This document shows positions 1 through 10,535 of a DNA stretch of 64,000 bases, piece by piece (within the stretch, counting starts at the first letter, position 1; every line of letters begins with the position of its first letter). The translations under genes were made by a program, and so were the position numbers. The notes under the pieces are model-generated. The model saw only the letters and a program-made list of their open reading frames with translations. It did not search any database and had not been told where the DNA came from. The stretch comes from Sceloporus undulatus (lineage: Eukaryota; Chordata; Lepidosauria; Squamata; Phrynosomatidae): NCBI RefSeq assembly GCF_019175285.1, contig NC_056527.1, forward strand, positions 115,199,295 through 115,263,294, read 5' to 3'.

Positions 1-212
1 TGTAGCGGTTTGAGCCTTCAACTATATGACTATGAAAGCCAGGTTCGAATCCCAGCTTGGCCACTGGGTGACTTCGGGCAAGTCACACACTCTCAGCCTC
101 AAAGGCAATGGCAAACTCCCTCTGAAGAAGCTTGCCAAGAAAACCCCATGATAGGTTTGACATGGGGTCTCCATAAGTTGGGAATGACTTGAAGGTACAC
201 AACACACACACA
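1..212 (+). repeat. Sauria-type SINE (tRNA head, Bov-B-like tail)
   Basis: The order is typical of this squamate SINE: a tRNA-like head with a B-box-like GGTTCGAATCCCAGC, a middle part with GGGCAAGTCACACACTCTCAGC, and a tail ending ATGACTTGAAGGTACACAAC followed by a short CA run. The window cuts into the 5' end. About twenty more copies occur in both orientations. It is a retroposon copy, not a tRNA gene. Confidence 0.85.
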
Positions 213-805
213 CACACTACATCAGAGCAGAGAATTGCTAGGAAGCAGACAAAAATTCAACAAGACAATCGCTTTCGCTGTAACAAGGTGGGTTTTGCCC
301 ATCGCCCACATACAGAGGCTGGTATTTTTATTATTAAACTTTTTATGGTCAAAAACATAAGCATTCTTAACCATCCATACAGCATCACTTGACATTACAT
401 TACACTGACACTTACACAGAACAAAATACACACACTATAGCAAAATCAACCATATACGCTTGCACTTTAACAACTTCTTAGTGTAAATTGGATTTTTATA
501 TACAAATTATGATTAGTTTGGGCATATAAAAATCTACATGAGGAGGCTCTGTATGTGTGTTTGAGTGCAGATTTCAGCATTTTGATTCTGCCCAAAATTT
601 CAGTTTGGGAATGTAACACCTCTCAAGAACAACCACTAGGAAACACAGCCTTGTCACAGAAGGAATGGTGGATAGAAATCCATGTCCCTCACGTCATTCC
701 TGGCTCAGTTTGGGCGATTACTGCCAGGGCATTGCAACCGCTTCAGAAAAGAGAATAGACATCACTTTGCCTGTTGGATTTCTGTCAGTCATACAAACAA
801 AGTAC
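213..805. other. Non-coding stretch, nothing recognised
   Basis: AT-rich sequence. The open frames are short and carry no family signature. I see no repeat family here that also occurs elsewhere in the window. Confidence 0.4.
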
Positions 806-807
806 AA

Positions 808-925
808 TAACATCCAAAATCCACAAAACAGTGTTCCCTTTATTGGCCAACCCAAATGCATGTTACAAGCCTTTGAAGCTCCACTGGATTCTTCATCAGC
901 CAAAGATATTAAAAATCATACAAGT
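808..925 (+). repeat. Interspersed repeat R1 (TTTATTGGCCAACC family)
   Basis: It shares the order CCACAAAACAGTG, TTTATTGGCCAACC, CAAGCCTTTGAAGCTCC and TTCATCAGCCAAAG with copies near 18,990, 22,340, 28,706 (reverse) and 52,690. The 52,690 copy is a complete inverted pair, which suggests a non-autonomous DNA element with long inverted arms. I cannot name the family. Confidence 0.6.
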
Positions 926-1230
926 AGTTAAATTTATAAAAGAGCCCAGCAGGAAGGGAGGCAAGATGGTCAAAGAGCTTAAACTCCAGCAAAAAAGGCT
1001 TTGTAGTTTTTACCAGAGTAGCTGAAAGTATCTGCGAGGGTGCGCATTGTCAAACATGTGGCCATCCTTCTGCTTCTCATGGATTTGTATGGCTGCACAT
1101 TTAGAGGGAGGGAGAAAAGATGCAAATAGATGCAAATATTCCCAGAAAAATGAATACAAAAATTGATGCAAGTATGCAAAAATCTGCATCAATTGGAAAA
1201 ATACATTTATGTGTAGACTAGCCCCTAGTC

Positions 1231-1427
1231 CAGTGATGGCGAACCTATAGCACATGTGCCAGAGGTGACACTCAGAACTCTCTCTGTGGGCACATATGCT
1301 GTCGCCCCAGCGCACAGTTTGCCAGAGTTTGTTTCAGAAAGCCAGAGGCACATGGCACTTTGCAATAAATAAGTGGGTTTTGGGTTACAGTTTGGGCACT
1401 CGGCCTCTAAAAGGTTCACCATCACTG
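1231..1427. mobile_element. hAT-like MITE
   Basis: The ends are inverted repeats: CAGTGATGGCGAACCTAT on the left and AGGTTCACCATCACTG on the right. The CAGTGATGGCGAACC terminus is a well-known hAT (Charlie-type) end. The roughly 200-bp interior has no transposase. A SINE head fragment on the minus strand follows directly (about 1434-1469). No clear 8-bp target duplication is visible. Confidence 0.6.
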
Positions 1428-1485
1428 CTCCAACACTCAAACCACTACACCATGCTGGCTCTCTTAACAGAATCCATGTACAATT

Positions 1486-1833
1486 GGCCCTCCACATTTG
1501 ATTATTTGCGGTTTTGATTAATATGTCCTCTCTAGGAATGTCTAGGTCCTTCAGCGCAACTCTACCAGAAGTTGACCATAGAGTTGTGCTGGAGTATCTA
1601 GAAGTTCCTAGAGAAGACACTTCTCTAGGCATTTGTTGGTCCTCCAGCATGATTCTATGATAAACCTCTGGCAGATATTGACCATGGAGTTGCACTGGAG
1701 GACCTGGAGATTCCTAGAGAGGTGTTCTGTCAGGTAGGTGAAAAAAGTGTTTTTTGTATTTGTGTTTTTTCCACATTCATGGGGGTCCTTCATCCCTAAT
1801 GCCAGCGAATGTGGCGGACCCCACTGTACTCAC
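1486..1833. mobile_element. MITE M3 with internal repeats (copy 1)
   Basis: The ends are related inverted repeats next to TA (TACAATTGGCCCTCCACATT and CGGACCCCACTGTA), which suggests a Tc1/mariner-type non-autonomous element. The interior repeats, in both orientations, a motif of the form CTCTAGGAATNTCTAGGTCC followed by GCAACTCTA. A second copy in the opposite orientation is at about 27,284-27,640. Confidence 0.5.
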
Positions 1834-2009
1834 ATTGGGAATGGAGCTAGGTCACTATAAACTGATAAAACCTCATGTGTTTATTAAGGTTCAGTTTTAT
1901 CAACTTAAGCAATATATTGTATGACATGACAGATAAGGAACCAGATCACAGCCCTATTTCCCCCTCACATGTCTGTTAATAAAACTGAGCCCGCTTCAGG
2001 ATCTATTCT

Positions 2010-2345
2010 CCGTTGAATTGGCCAACCTTTCAGTTCCTCCCTCCTCCAAAATATTGTGTCTCCCCCCGAAATTGTCTCGACCTTGTTGACCCACATTTCT
2101 CCCCACACTTAATCTGGATGCGGGTGACACCTTTAATGGGCGCTCAGTCCAGCCAAACGGATTGCTCCAACCCCGAACCCATCCCAATGAACCCCCTGCC
2201 GTCATCCCAGCAAACAAACACACCGATTAGCCGGGTGGGGAGACTTTTAATGGGATCAGGGAAGTGGGCCAGAAGGGGAGATTTCTCCTGCTGGATCAGC
2301 CAGGGGTTAAACTTTTAACCTCGACAAAATCCATGGGTCCCCATA
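2010..2345 (-). repeat. Diverged repeat pair, copy A
   Basis: Read on the minus strand, this segment contains GTTAAAAGTTTAACCCC, TGATCCAGCAGGAGAAA and CCCATTAAAAGTCTCCCC in that order. The same order appears on the + strand at 5096-5280. The two copies are well diverged. They may belong to an old interspersed family or to a local inverted duplication. No coding signal was seen. Confidence 0.5.
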
Positions 2346-2511
2346 TCCCACCCACCCTCCTTTCGGTAAAGAAGACCGGATTATCTCCCCCAGGGCTCTG
2401 AGGGTTAAACGGTCGGGCAGGGTGCCAGAAGGTTTGCCCAAAAAGAGGGGAATGTAATGCCCCCCTACAAAGTATGGCTGCTGCCATCTTGTCTGTCAAG
2501 GAATTATCTTC

Positions 2512-2548
2512 TTCTTCTTCTACTACTACATCATCATCATCATCATCC
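2512..2548. repeat. Compound trinucleotide microsatellite
   Basis: A run of TTC units passes into TAC and then TCA units. Confidence 0.8.
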
Positions 2549-2623
2549 CACTGCTTCCCCAAAATTGGGCCTGAAGACAGTTGTACTTGTACACAAGTAC
2601 AAGAGAGTTCAAAATAGAAAGTC

Positions 2624-2832
2624 AATAGAATTAAACAAATCACAATATTGTAAAACTTTAAAATATAATTCCTAAAAAGTAAGTAAGCAGTTTAAAACTT
2701 AGTACAACGTGGCTAAAGGCACACTAAAGTCAGCAGAATTCAATGAATCACAATATTGTAAAGCTCTGAAACACAACTCCTAAAAAGAGAAAAAGTGGTT
2801 AAAAACTAAGTACAGTACAATGCAGCTAAAAG
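2624..2832 (+). repeat. Diverged tandem duplication of about 105 bp
   Basis: Two adjacent copies share AATCACAATATTGTAAA, ACTCCTAAAAAG or its near match, and a shared 3' motif (TACAACGTGGCTAAA, TACAATGCAGCTAAA). They begin near 2624 and 2731. The origin of the unit is unknown. Confidence 0.5.
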
Positions 2833-2892
2833 TGGTCTGTTTTGGGACAAATGAAAGAAAAAGGCAACACTGGTGGATAGCCTGCAGTATTT

Positions 2893-2946
2893 GGTCTAAA
2901 TATCCTTAAGGCACCAGATACCATCCGATCTTGGAAGCCTTCAACT
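2893..2946 (+). repeat. 5S-rRNA-derived SINE head fragment
   Basis: The segment AAGGCACCAGATACCATC followed by CGATCTTGGAAGC matches the head of the 5S-derived SINE seen in fuller form at 36,155 and 39,043. It is truncated and is not a 5S gene. Confidence 0.45.
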
Positions 2947-3202
2947 ATAAAAGGAACTAAAAGGTACAGGTATTCTACAAATGGAGTGAAGTTATCCCTG
3001 AGTAATCTTCAATGCTGCTTGGAGATGCTAAGATAGAAGGTGGGATGGAATAAATATACAGTGAACAAAATAAAATAGATATTCTTTATTTTTAATTCAC
3101 ATATAAATAAATATGGTACATAAATAACATGGTAGCTTAATATGCTTAGAGAGGCAACAGGATGTAGTGTCTTGAGTGCTGGGCTGAGGCTGCTGCCATC
3201 CT

Positions 3203-3390
3203 ATAGAATTAATGCAGTTGGTCTTCTCTTTTAACCATCATGGCTCCATCCAATGGGGTCCTGGGATGTGTAGTTTTGCTGTAGCTAAATGTTTCGCCAA
3301 ACTACAAATCCCAGAATTTCATAGCATTGATCCATGGCAGTTAAAGCAGTGTCAAACTGCATTAATTCTGCAGCACAGATGCAACCTTGA
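3203..3390. mobile_element. Fold-back MITE FB1
   Basis: This is an imperfect palindrome with AATTAATGCAGTT at the left and AACTGCATTAATTCTGCAG at the right. The two halves carry GGGATGTGTAGTTTTG and CAAACTACAAATCCCAG as complements. It belongs to the commonest fold-back family of the window (consensus arms about 100 bp, no coding capacity). Confidence 0.65.
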
Positions 3391-3711
3391 AGGGCCAGCT
3401 AGTTGTCAGTGAACCTGTTTGTGAGTTTGTACATGTGTGCGCATTATGTGTTGGATGGCCAACGCAGGGTCAAAGTTTCTCCTAGTAATTCTCCAGCCTC
3501 CTTCTCCGTCAATCAATCCATCAACCTCGACCAGAGGTTAAAATGTTTGAGAAGGGCTGAGATTAGGAGAAAGGGGAGTGTTTCCAGGAATTACCCGAGC
3601 GAGTTCCCTACTGCAACTGCTTCTAGCCAAAAGGGAAAGCTGAGAGAGTGAAACAGACCTGGAGGAATCCTGGCATGGAGACATAAACCACGAGACATAA
3701 AAGACCTAAGG

Positions 3712-3876
3712 GCACACCTACACTGTAGAAATTTTGTTTTGTGAGATAGTTAGCCTTCTCTGTCAGAGAGCTCTGGTGCCACAACAAACTATAAACCCCA
3801 GGATCCCATAGTTTGGAGCCACAGCAGTTGAAGCGGTGTCAAACTGCATGAATTCTGCAGTGCAGATGCAGAATAT
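3712..3876. mobile_element. Fold-back MITE FB1
   Basis: The FB1 landmarks are present: CTACACTGTAGAAAT at the left, CTCTGTCAGAGAGCTCTGGT in the middle, and AAACTGCATGAATTCTGCAG at the right. The left arm is shortened. Confidence 0.6.
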
Positions 3877-4077
3877 AGTCATTTAAAAGAAAAGGGGCAG
3901 CACTTTCCTTCTTTCAATGTTTTCATTTTTCAGAGAGGAACTTATGGGGAAATGTAGGATATGAATAAAATAAATGAAAGAATAATAACTTTACGGAGGA
4001 AGTAAAAATAAAAGTAAAAATAATGATTACAAAATATACTGACAATTTATATCCAGTAGCGACAGAACATGTTGCTC

Positions 4078-4562
4078 TTGTTGTTCTCTGCTTTCAAGTC
4101 ATTTCTGGCTTACAATATGGCCGTTAGCAGACAAGGGAAATTGGAAGTATAATCCAATGGCAATCCAAGTGCAATGATGGGGTTTCATGTTATTGCCTGA
4201 TAGACTGCCATGCGCAAATTCGGGCAATGGCATGCTATTTTTGGGCAACAAGAAGCCAGTTCGAACACAAGTCACATTCACATGAATTCACTGAACTAGC
4301 AAATTCACGTGAATGTGTTCTGGCCCCACTTTCTTTTCATTCGAAATTAAGAGAAATTCCTCACGTGTGATAAAGTCCAAGGACAACCCTGAAGTTTTTC
4401 TTTGCAGAATTTGTTGAGAGATGGGTTGCCATGGCCTTCCTCTGAGGCTGAGAGAGTATGACTTGCCCAAGGTCTCCCAGTGGGTTTCCATGGCCCATTG
4501 GGGATCCGGACCCTGGTCTCCCAGTGTCCTAGTCCAACAGTCAAACCACTGCACCACAGAAC
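4078..4562 (-). repeat. Sauria-type SINE split by an insertion
   Basis: The Bov-B-like tail (CTTTCAAGTCATTTCTGGCTTA, read on +) lies at 4090-4115. The rest of the minus-strand SINE resumes near 4380 and ends with AAACCACTGCACCACA near 4558. About 260 bp between them is foreign. It shares GGAAGTATAATCCA with the insertion near 22,600, so it probably belongs to a DNA-element family I cannot name. Confidence 0.6.
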
Positions 4563-4767
4563 ATGTTACTTATAATTAATTTAAAAATTACAAAGACTGG
4601 GATTATTTTGAACTATGGCTCATTTATGGCTCCTAGTATTTGACCTTAAGAGTTACAATTCAGTTTGGGAATGATTTACTACTACACAGTAAAGACTAGT
4701 GCCTCAACCCATGGGTAAAAATGCCATCCTGTATCATACCCGTGTTGTAGATGTATAGGATCAAGGG

Positions 4768-4943
4768 GCTGCATCTGCACTGCAGAATTAATACAGTTTG
4801 ACATTGCTTGAACTGTCATGGCTCTTTGCTATAGGTTTCTGGGATTTGTAGTGTTGTGAGCTATCTACCCTTCTCTGTCAGAGTCCTCTGGTGCCACAAC
4901 AATCTACAACTCCCAGGATGCCATAGCATGGAGCCATGACAGT
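4768..4943. mobile_element. Fold-back MITE FB1, one arm short
   Basis: The left terminus is GGCTGCATCTGCACTGCAGA and the middle has CTCTGTCAGAGTCCTCTGG. The copy stops after GGAGCCATGACAGT, so the right terminus is missing. Confidence 0.65.
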
Positions 4944-5095
4944 CCAACAAGTGCTCTCACCTCTGAGCTACGGATCTGTTGCAATGGCTCCGCAACCCTA
5001 CATCCCTTACAAATCCAAGTCCAAATCTGGCACCAGAGCCCTCTCTTTCCTTCCTACAGACATGGTTTCCCCCTTCTCTCCCCTTGTGCGGATTA

Positions 5096-5280
5096 TAGGG
5101 GTTAAAAGTTTAACCCTGGGACCCTCTGGCTGCTGATCCAGCAGGAGAAACTGTCCCCCTTTGGGACAAACTCATCCCATTAAAAGTCTCCCCAGTGAGG
5201 TAATCCACCTGTTTGTTTTTGCAGGCGATCAGGGACTGTTGTGAGGGATTGGATTTGGAAGGGGGAGATCAGAGCTCATT
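5096..5280 (+). repeat. Diverged repeat pair, copy B
   Basis: This is the + strand relative of 2010-2345 (GGTTAAAAGTTTAACCC, CTGATCCAGCAGGAGAAAC, CCCATTAAAAGTCTCCCC). It also holds a second, weaker ATTAAAAGTGCCACC block, so part of the unit may repeat internally. Confidence 0.5.
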
Positions 5281-5945
5281 AAAAGTGCCACCACTCGCTG
5301 GAAGGATTAGGCAAGAAGGATTTCTTATAACAGGAAGGCAGGACACTTGAGGGAGGGCAGTAAGGCCTAGTAGGCAGCAGGTTTGGGACCCTGATAGTCC
5401 AGGGACAGGAATTCCCAGTCCAGCAGCCTCTGGTAAGAGGAAGCCGGGTCAGAAATGCTGCAGCAGAGACGTTACGGGAGATGCTGTGAACCAGGCTACC
5501 TGGGCACCCCCTTCTTCTGAGGTTGTTACCACTGTCCTGCTTATCACTCCTTTCTGTCTTGATCCTTTTACCCAGGTGACAGTGAAGGAGCAGGGCGATT
5601 ATCATTAATCGGCTCATAACAGGCTCTGTTATTTTTATGGCCTCTTATCAAGTGTCTCCACCTCGGCTAGAAGTAGGAACACAGAGGGGAAAGGGACATG
5701 GAAGGGAATGGAGATGCGAGGTTCATAAACACAACCACTCTGTTGTGTGGTGTGTGTCTCTTGATATACTCAGCTGGTACTTTTTCTTCCAGCTTGATTC
5801 CTTAGCCTTTAAGAGCAGCATGCCAAGCAGGAATTAAGCAGGAGATGCTCTCCATGGCATGGTAATCAAGCGATTGGGGAAAGCTTTGTTTGTGATATTT
5901 TTGCCTATTAAGTTGCCACTGGAGTCACAGAGCATCTCTCTCTCA
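5281..5945. other. Non-coding stretch, nothing recognised
   Basis: Mixed-composition sequence with no open frame resembling a known family and no repeat shared elsewhere in the window. Confidence 0.35.
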
Positions 5946-5949
5946 TCCC

Positions 5950-7765
5950 ACAGGTTTATGTTGTTGTGTTAACTACCTTCAAGTCAGTCTTGACTCATGG
6001 GTCGCATTCCCACTATGATTGAAAGCGAAACGCTAATCGGGTTATATGACTGTTGTTCCCATTTGAAACCAGTTCCGATCCTACTTTGATCAATGTCTGT
6101 CGTGATAAAGCAAGGCAAATGCCAAAAAAAACAAAAAAAAAAACAAAAACATACACACACACAAAACCCCCCAAAACCCATGTTTTTTCCAAACACTGGT
6201 TTCCTAGCGGTTCTTTTAAAAAGAATCAATTTTGAAGCATGTACAACAAGTGGGAAGGACAGATCTGAATCGCATCATTCTGGAGGGAGGGACTAATGGT
6301 AGAAGGTTGTTTACCATTCCTCCTCAGTTTTTGGTAGATCCACCATTCCCCTGCCCTTCAGCGCTGCCTTTGTGCTTGTGGGGTGACCTATGGGCACATG
6401 GTTTGTTTTTTTTTAAAATAAAAGAAAAATGGTAGATTCAATTCATTGATTTTGCAACTATTTGCTATCAGTGAGGCAAGCAGTTGCAAAACCAATGAAG
6501 CAAATCTTCTATCAATTTAAAAAAAATGATAGAAGATTCAATTCATTGGTTTTGCAGCTCATAGTGAGGCAAGTAGTTGCAAAACTACTGAATCGAATTT
6601 TCTATCAGTTTATTTAAAACACACACACACACACACAGTGCCTAAGCTGGACTTCCCGGGCTGCCACAAATGATTGGCATGCATTTTGAAGTGGCACAAA
6701 CTTCTGGGGACAACAATTGTGCCAAAAAAGAAGCAATTACAAGGGGATAATTAAAAGATCCACTTTCATAGTGAGAACGACAGACCTTTTGGAATTGATT
6801 TACCAACACGGAACAAAGATAAATCGGAAACCAGTTTAAATGTAAGTGGGAATGAGCCCATGGTGGATCCTATAAATTAGACATTTCCAAGCCCGGTATC
6901 CTCACCGCTCTGCTCAGATCCTGCAGGCTCAGGCCCAATACATCCCGGGTTGAGTCTATCCATCTGGCATGTGGTCTTCCTCTGTTTCTACTGTCTTCTA
7001 CCTTTCCTAACATTATTGTCTTTTCTTATGAGGCGTGCCCTTGCATGATGTGGCCAAAGTACGGCAGCCTCAATGTAGTGATCTTGGCTTCCAGAGAGGT
7101 TTCAGGCTTGATCTGTTCAAGGACCCATTTGTTTCTCTTTTTGGCTGTCCATAGTATCCATAGCAATCTTCTCCAGCACCACATCTCAAATGAATTGATT
7201 TTCTTTTTATCTGTTTTCTTCACTGTCCACCACTCACATCTGTAGATGGTGATGGGGAAATACAATGGCCTTTACGAGTCCAACTTTAGTGCTTTGTTTT
7301 ATGTTTTACTCCTTAGAATCTTTTCTTGTTTTTATCGCTGCCCTTCCCATTCCTAGTCTTCTTCTGAATTTTTGACTGCAGTCTCCGTTTTGATCAATGA
7401 TTGATCCAAGGTATGGGAAATTTTTAACTATTTCCATTTTCTCATTATCTAGGTTGAATTTGTGTAAATCCTCTGTTTTCGTTATGTTCAGCATATTTTT
7501 GTTTCCTTTATGTTCGGCCTTTGCACTTTCTTCTTTAATCTCCCTTAATCATTGTTCAAGTCTATGTTGTTTTCTGCTAGCATTATGGTGTGGTCTACAT
7601 ATCTTATATTGTTGATGTTCCTTCCTCCTATCTTTAGTCCTTCTTCTTCCGAGTCTGAACTTGCTCTTTGTATGATATATTCTGCATACATGTTGAACAA
7701 ATAGGATGCTAGAATGCAGCCACAGATAATGCCCTCTCACTAATCTGGGCAAGTAATCTCTCTTC
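5950..7765 (-). mobile_element. Bov-B/RTE LINE fragment, interrupted
   Basis: Minus-strand frames at 7026-7788 read as the C-terminal half of a Bov-B-type reverse transcriptase. Recognisable pieces are NMYAEYII, NFPYLGSIIDQNGDCSQ, FEMWCWRRLLWILWTAKKRN and LPYFGHIMQ. The frames are shifted relative to each other and stops occur, so this is a dead copy. The extreme 3' end lies at about 5965-6000 (TTCAAGTCAGTCTTGACTCA, read on +). It is separated from the body by an 850-bp insertion. The 5' part, including the endonuclease, is absent. Confidence 0.8.
6001..6858. mobile_element. DNA-transposon-like insertion inside Bov-B
   Basis: The ends are inverted: GGGTCGCATTCCCACT on the left and AGTGGGAATGAGCCC on the right. 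Removing it joins the Bov-B 3' end naturally. The inside has an A/CA-rich tract (6125-6180), a TTTGCAACT/AGTTGCAAAA hairpin that occurs twice (6431-6610) and a CA run (6617-6638). No transposase is seen. The target duplication is only 2 to 4 bp and uncertain. Confidence 0.6.
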
Positions 7766-8084
7766 TCTCTCTCTTTTCTTTCCCTCACACTCTCTCACTC
7801 CCTGCTCCATAGACTCACTTTTAATATAAGTCTTTTGCATCCTTGCATAAGTATTGCATCAGGGCAATGTGGCAATTATTTAGATTTCCAGAAAGAAAAA
7901 GATAGAAAATAAAAATACAGGTTTCTAGACCTCATGGTTACAAAACCAGGCTTGGAAGGATATGGAAAAGAAGTGAAATCCTAAAAGATAAGGGTGGGGA
8001 AGGTTTCCATAACAATTTAAATCTGGACAGTACGGGTGGATGTGGAAGGCGATTGCTGTGGTTTTGTAAAGCAAAAAGGATCTC

Positions 8085-8405
8085 ATACCCTGCAACTTTC
8101 CTGATTTTTGGCAGGGAGAGTCCCACTTTTTCAGCTGCTTTTCGAATCTTGCAGTTTCTCTCTCCTCTTCCCCCTTTCCCCTTTCATCCTGTGCTTAATT
8201 CAGTTGCTGCAAAGTGCAAAAGTAGTTTGCATTCAATTTACTCAGCAATGCAGAGGGGAAAAGAAGAAAATAGAGTCTTGCCTTCCTAATAGGCTCAGGC
8301 AAAAGCAAACTGCTGCAGCTTCTCACACCTTGTGCCTTCTTCCTCATTAGGGACTTCCACCATGTTGACCAGACTATGATGTTGCGTGACCACTATGCTG
8401 CCGTC
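8085..8405 (+). repeat. Unclassified family U1, copy 1
   Basis: Shared landmarks with the copies at 14,065 and 17,410 are GTGCAAAAGTAGT, AGGCAAAAGCAAACTGCTGC and TTCTTCCTCATTA followed by TTGACC. The order and orientation are the same in all three copies. No coding capacity was seen, and I cannot assign a class. Confidence 0.6.
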
Positions 8406-8502
8406 ATACAGGATGGAGCTGCATTGGGAGAAGATGTGAAGCCAAGAAGGGCCTGTGAATGGCTCAGGTAAGTCAGTCAAATTGCAGACTTATTATTTGG
8501 TC

Positions 8503-8728
8503 GTACTGTACCTCCACGTCATTCCCGACTTATGGCAGAATTATGTCGCCCCCCTCCTGGGGTTTTCTTGGCAAGGTTTGTTCCGAGGAGGTTTGCTCAT
8601 GCTTTCCTCTGAGGCTGAGAGCGTGTGTCTTGCCCAAGGGCACCCACTGGGTTTCCATGGCCAAGCAGGGATTCAAACCCTGGTCTTCCTGAGTCCAACA
8701 CTCTGGCTGCTAAACCATACTGGCTCAT
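8503..8728 (-). repeat. Sauria-type SINE
   Basis: A nearly complete minus-strand copy. It runs from the Bov-B-like tail (CATTCCCGACTTATGGCAGA) through TTTCCATGGCCAAGCAGG to the tRNA-like head (GCTAAACCATACTGGCTC). Confidence 0.8.
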
Positions 8729-9280
8729 CTAAATCCAGTTGCAGAGGCTAAAAGTGCATAAAATTCAGATTGTGGACAGATCTGATCTACCTTCCTGATA
8801 CCAGAATATTCTTAGATCAGAAACTTGGGGCCCATTCACATTACAAAAAAAATCGGTTTTGAAACCGATTCAATCACGTGAAGTTCCTACTCACCCCGAA
8901 TCTCACACAAGCGAATCCGGGGCTTGCACACCCGTTTCGTGGTAAATGGCCCCTAGCGCGGGTCTTTTGAAACCGGCGCAAATACCGTTTCTTTTAAAAA
9001 CCCCGGGTCCTGGGAATGAGAACTTTGGCCTCGATCACGATCGAGGCAAATTGAGGGAGGGATTTAGGCCAGAGGGTGGGCAAAGGGCAAGGCATTTCCT
9101 CCCCTCATCGGAGGGGAGGGGGAGGAGGAAAGAGCCCTGGGCAGAAGGGAGCAAGGGAAGGCATTCTTTAGGAGCCTCTTTTCCCTGCATCCCCTGCCCA
9201 AAGCCCTCTGTCACTGGGCATTCCTTCCCTTGCAGGAGGAAAAAATCAGGTCATGAACGGAGCTCATGTCAGGCAAACCC

Positions 9281-9380
9281 NNNNNNNNNNNNNNNNNNNN
9301 NNNNNNNNNNNNNNNNNNNNNNNNNNNNNNNNNNNNNNNNNNNNNNNNNNNNNNNNNNNNNNNNNNNNNNNNNNNNNNNN
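9281..9380. other. Assembly gap of 100 N
   Basis: Exactly 100 Ns, the usual placeholder for a gap of unknown size. It directly adjoins the minisatellite, which probably caused the break. Confidence 0.95.
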
Positions 9381-9635
9381 CGCATGGTTTATATTCCAGA
9401 ATGTATGTTTCATTTTTAACCATTTTTGAGCGCACATGCGCATTGTTTATATTCCAGAATGTATGTTTCATTTTTAACCATTTTTTTGAGTGCACATGCG
9501 CATGGTTTATATTCCAGAATGTATGTTTCATTTTTAACCATTTTTTTAGCGCACATGCGCATGGTTTATATTCCAGAATGTATGTTTCATTTTTAACCAT
9601 TTTTTGAGCGCACATGCGCATTGTTTCTATTCCAG
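9381..9635 (+). repeat. Minisatellite, unit about 62 bp
   Basis: About four nearly identical units each contain TTTATATTCCAGAATGTATG, TTTCATTTTTAACCATTTTT and GCGCACATGCGCATG. The last motif is nearly self-complementary. The array runs into the upstream gap, so the true copy number is unknown. Open frames across it are products of the repeat. Confidence 0.85.
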
Positions 9636-9881
9636 AGGCAGATGGAGCCAGGCTTGCACTTGCTTTCTGCAGAGGGAGAAGCTACAAATGTTGCAAACAA
9701 TCAATGTTACATTTTTACCAATTTTTTTTGAGCGAACATGCGAATGATTTGTCTTCTTGAGCAGATACAGCAAGGGAAGCAAAGGGAAAGCTAATGTTGC
9801 TTTTAAAAGCATTAAAAAAAAGGCATGGCAATCCCATCCTTTGCCTGGGACAGGGGCAGATCTGACCCAAAAGCCCACAGG

Positions 9882-9981
9882 NNNNNNNNNNNNNNNNNNN
9901 NNNNNNNNNNNNNNNNNNNNNNNNNNNNNNNNNNNNNNNNNNNNNNNNNNNNNNNNNNNNNNNNNNNNNNNNNNNNNNNNN
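9882..9981. other. Assembly gap of 100 N
   Basis: Exactly 100 Ns, followed by a GA run at 9982-9995. A simple repeat probably caused the break. Confidence 0.95.
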
Positions 9982-10535
9982 AGAGAGAGAGAGAGGCATC
10001 TCTCTCCCTGCTTCAGCCGCTGAAACCCCTGTGCCTGGCTCTTTAAAAAGGGAGGACACTTCCCCCGATGCCCTGCAAACGTCACCATGACGATAGCTTG
10101 ATTGGCAGCGGCCAATCTACAGAATGCATTCGATTTCTGTCAAAATGCATTCGATTTCAATTTGTAGTGGGCACTTGCTAACGGAGCGATTCGGGGGAGG
10201 GGCATCCGGATCATCCCAGTTCCCTCCATGTCTTTTACCCCAGTATGAATGGGGCCTTGGGTAGCTCACTTCCAATTCAGGTTAAAACCTGGAGCAGATG
10301 CACCATCCCACAATGGCTACATCATACCCATCCAAGCCACCTTTCTCCTATTGTCACCTGGGTCACCTTTCATTGCCCTGGGAGGCATAATTCAGTAAAT
10401 GAGATCCCAAGGTGCCAGGATTTACATATCATTAGTTCAATAAACAGCTTTAAGCTTGCTCTGCCAATGAAAAAGATAGAAAAAGAAAGCCTGTCCAGGG
10501 ATACTTCCATCAACAAAGCAGATGTGCTCTAGGAC

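Larger units (their letters stand above)
8826..10255. mobile_element. DNA-transposon-like element holding a minisatellite and two gaps
   Basis: The termini GGGGCCCATTCACATTAC and GTATGAATGGGGCC are inverted relatives of each other and resemble the ends of the 6001-6858 element. The interior is GC-rich with an imperfect palindrome around TCGATCACGATCGA (9032-9045), the 62-bp minisatellite, and two runs of 100 Ns. The length is therefore only nominal and any coding part could be missing. Confidence 0.45.

Noticed and set aside
9381-9635. CRISPR-like array
   Set aside because: Units are tandem and contiguous with no unique spacers, and the window is vertebrate DNA.
9211-10115. Frames translated through N runs and the minisatellite
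   Set aside because: They are artefacts of gap filling and of the repeat unit.
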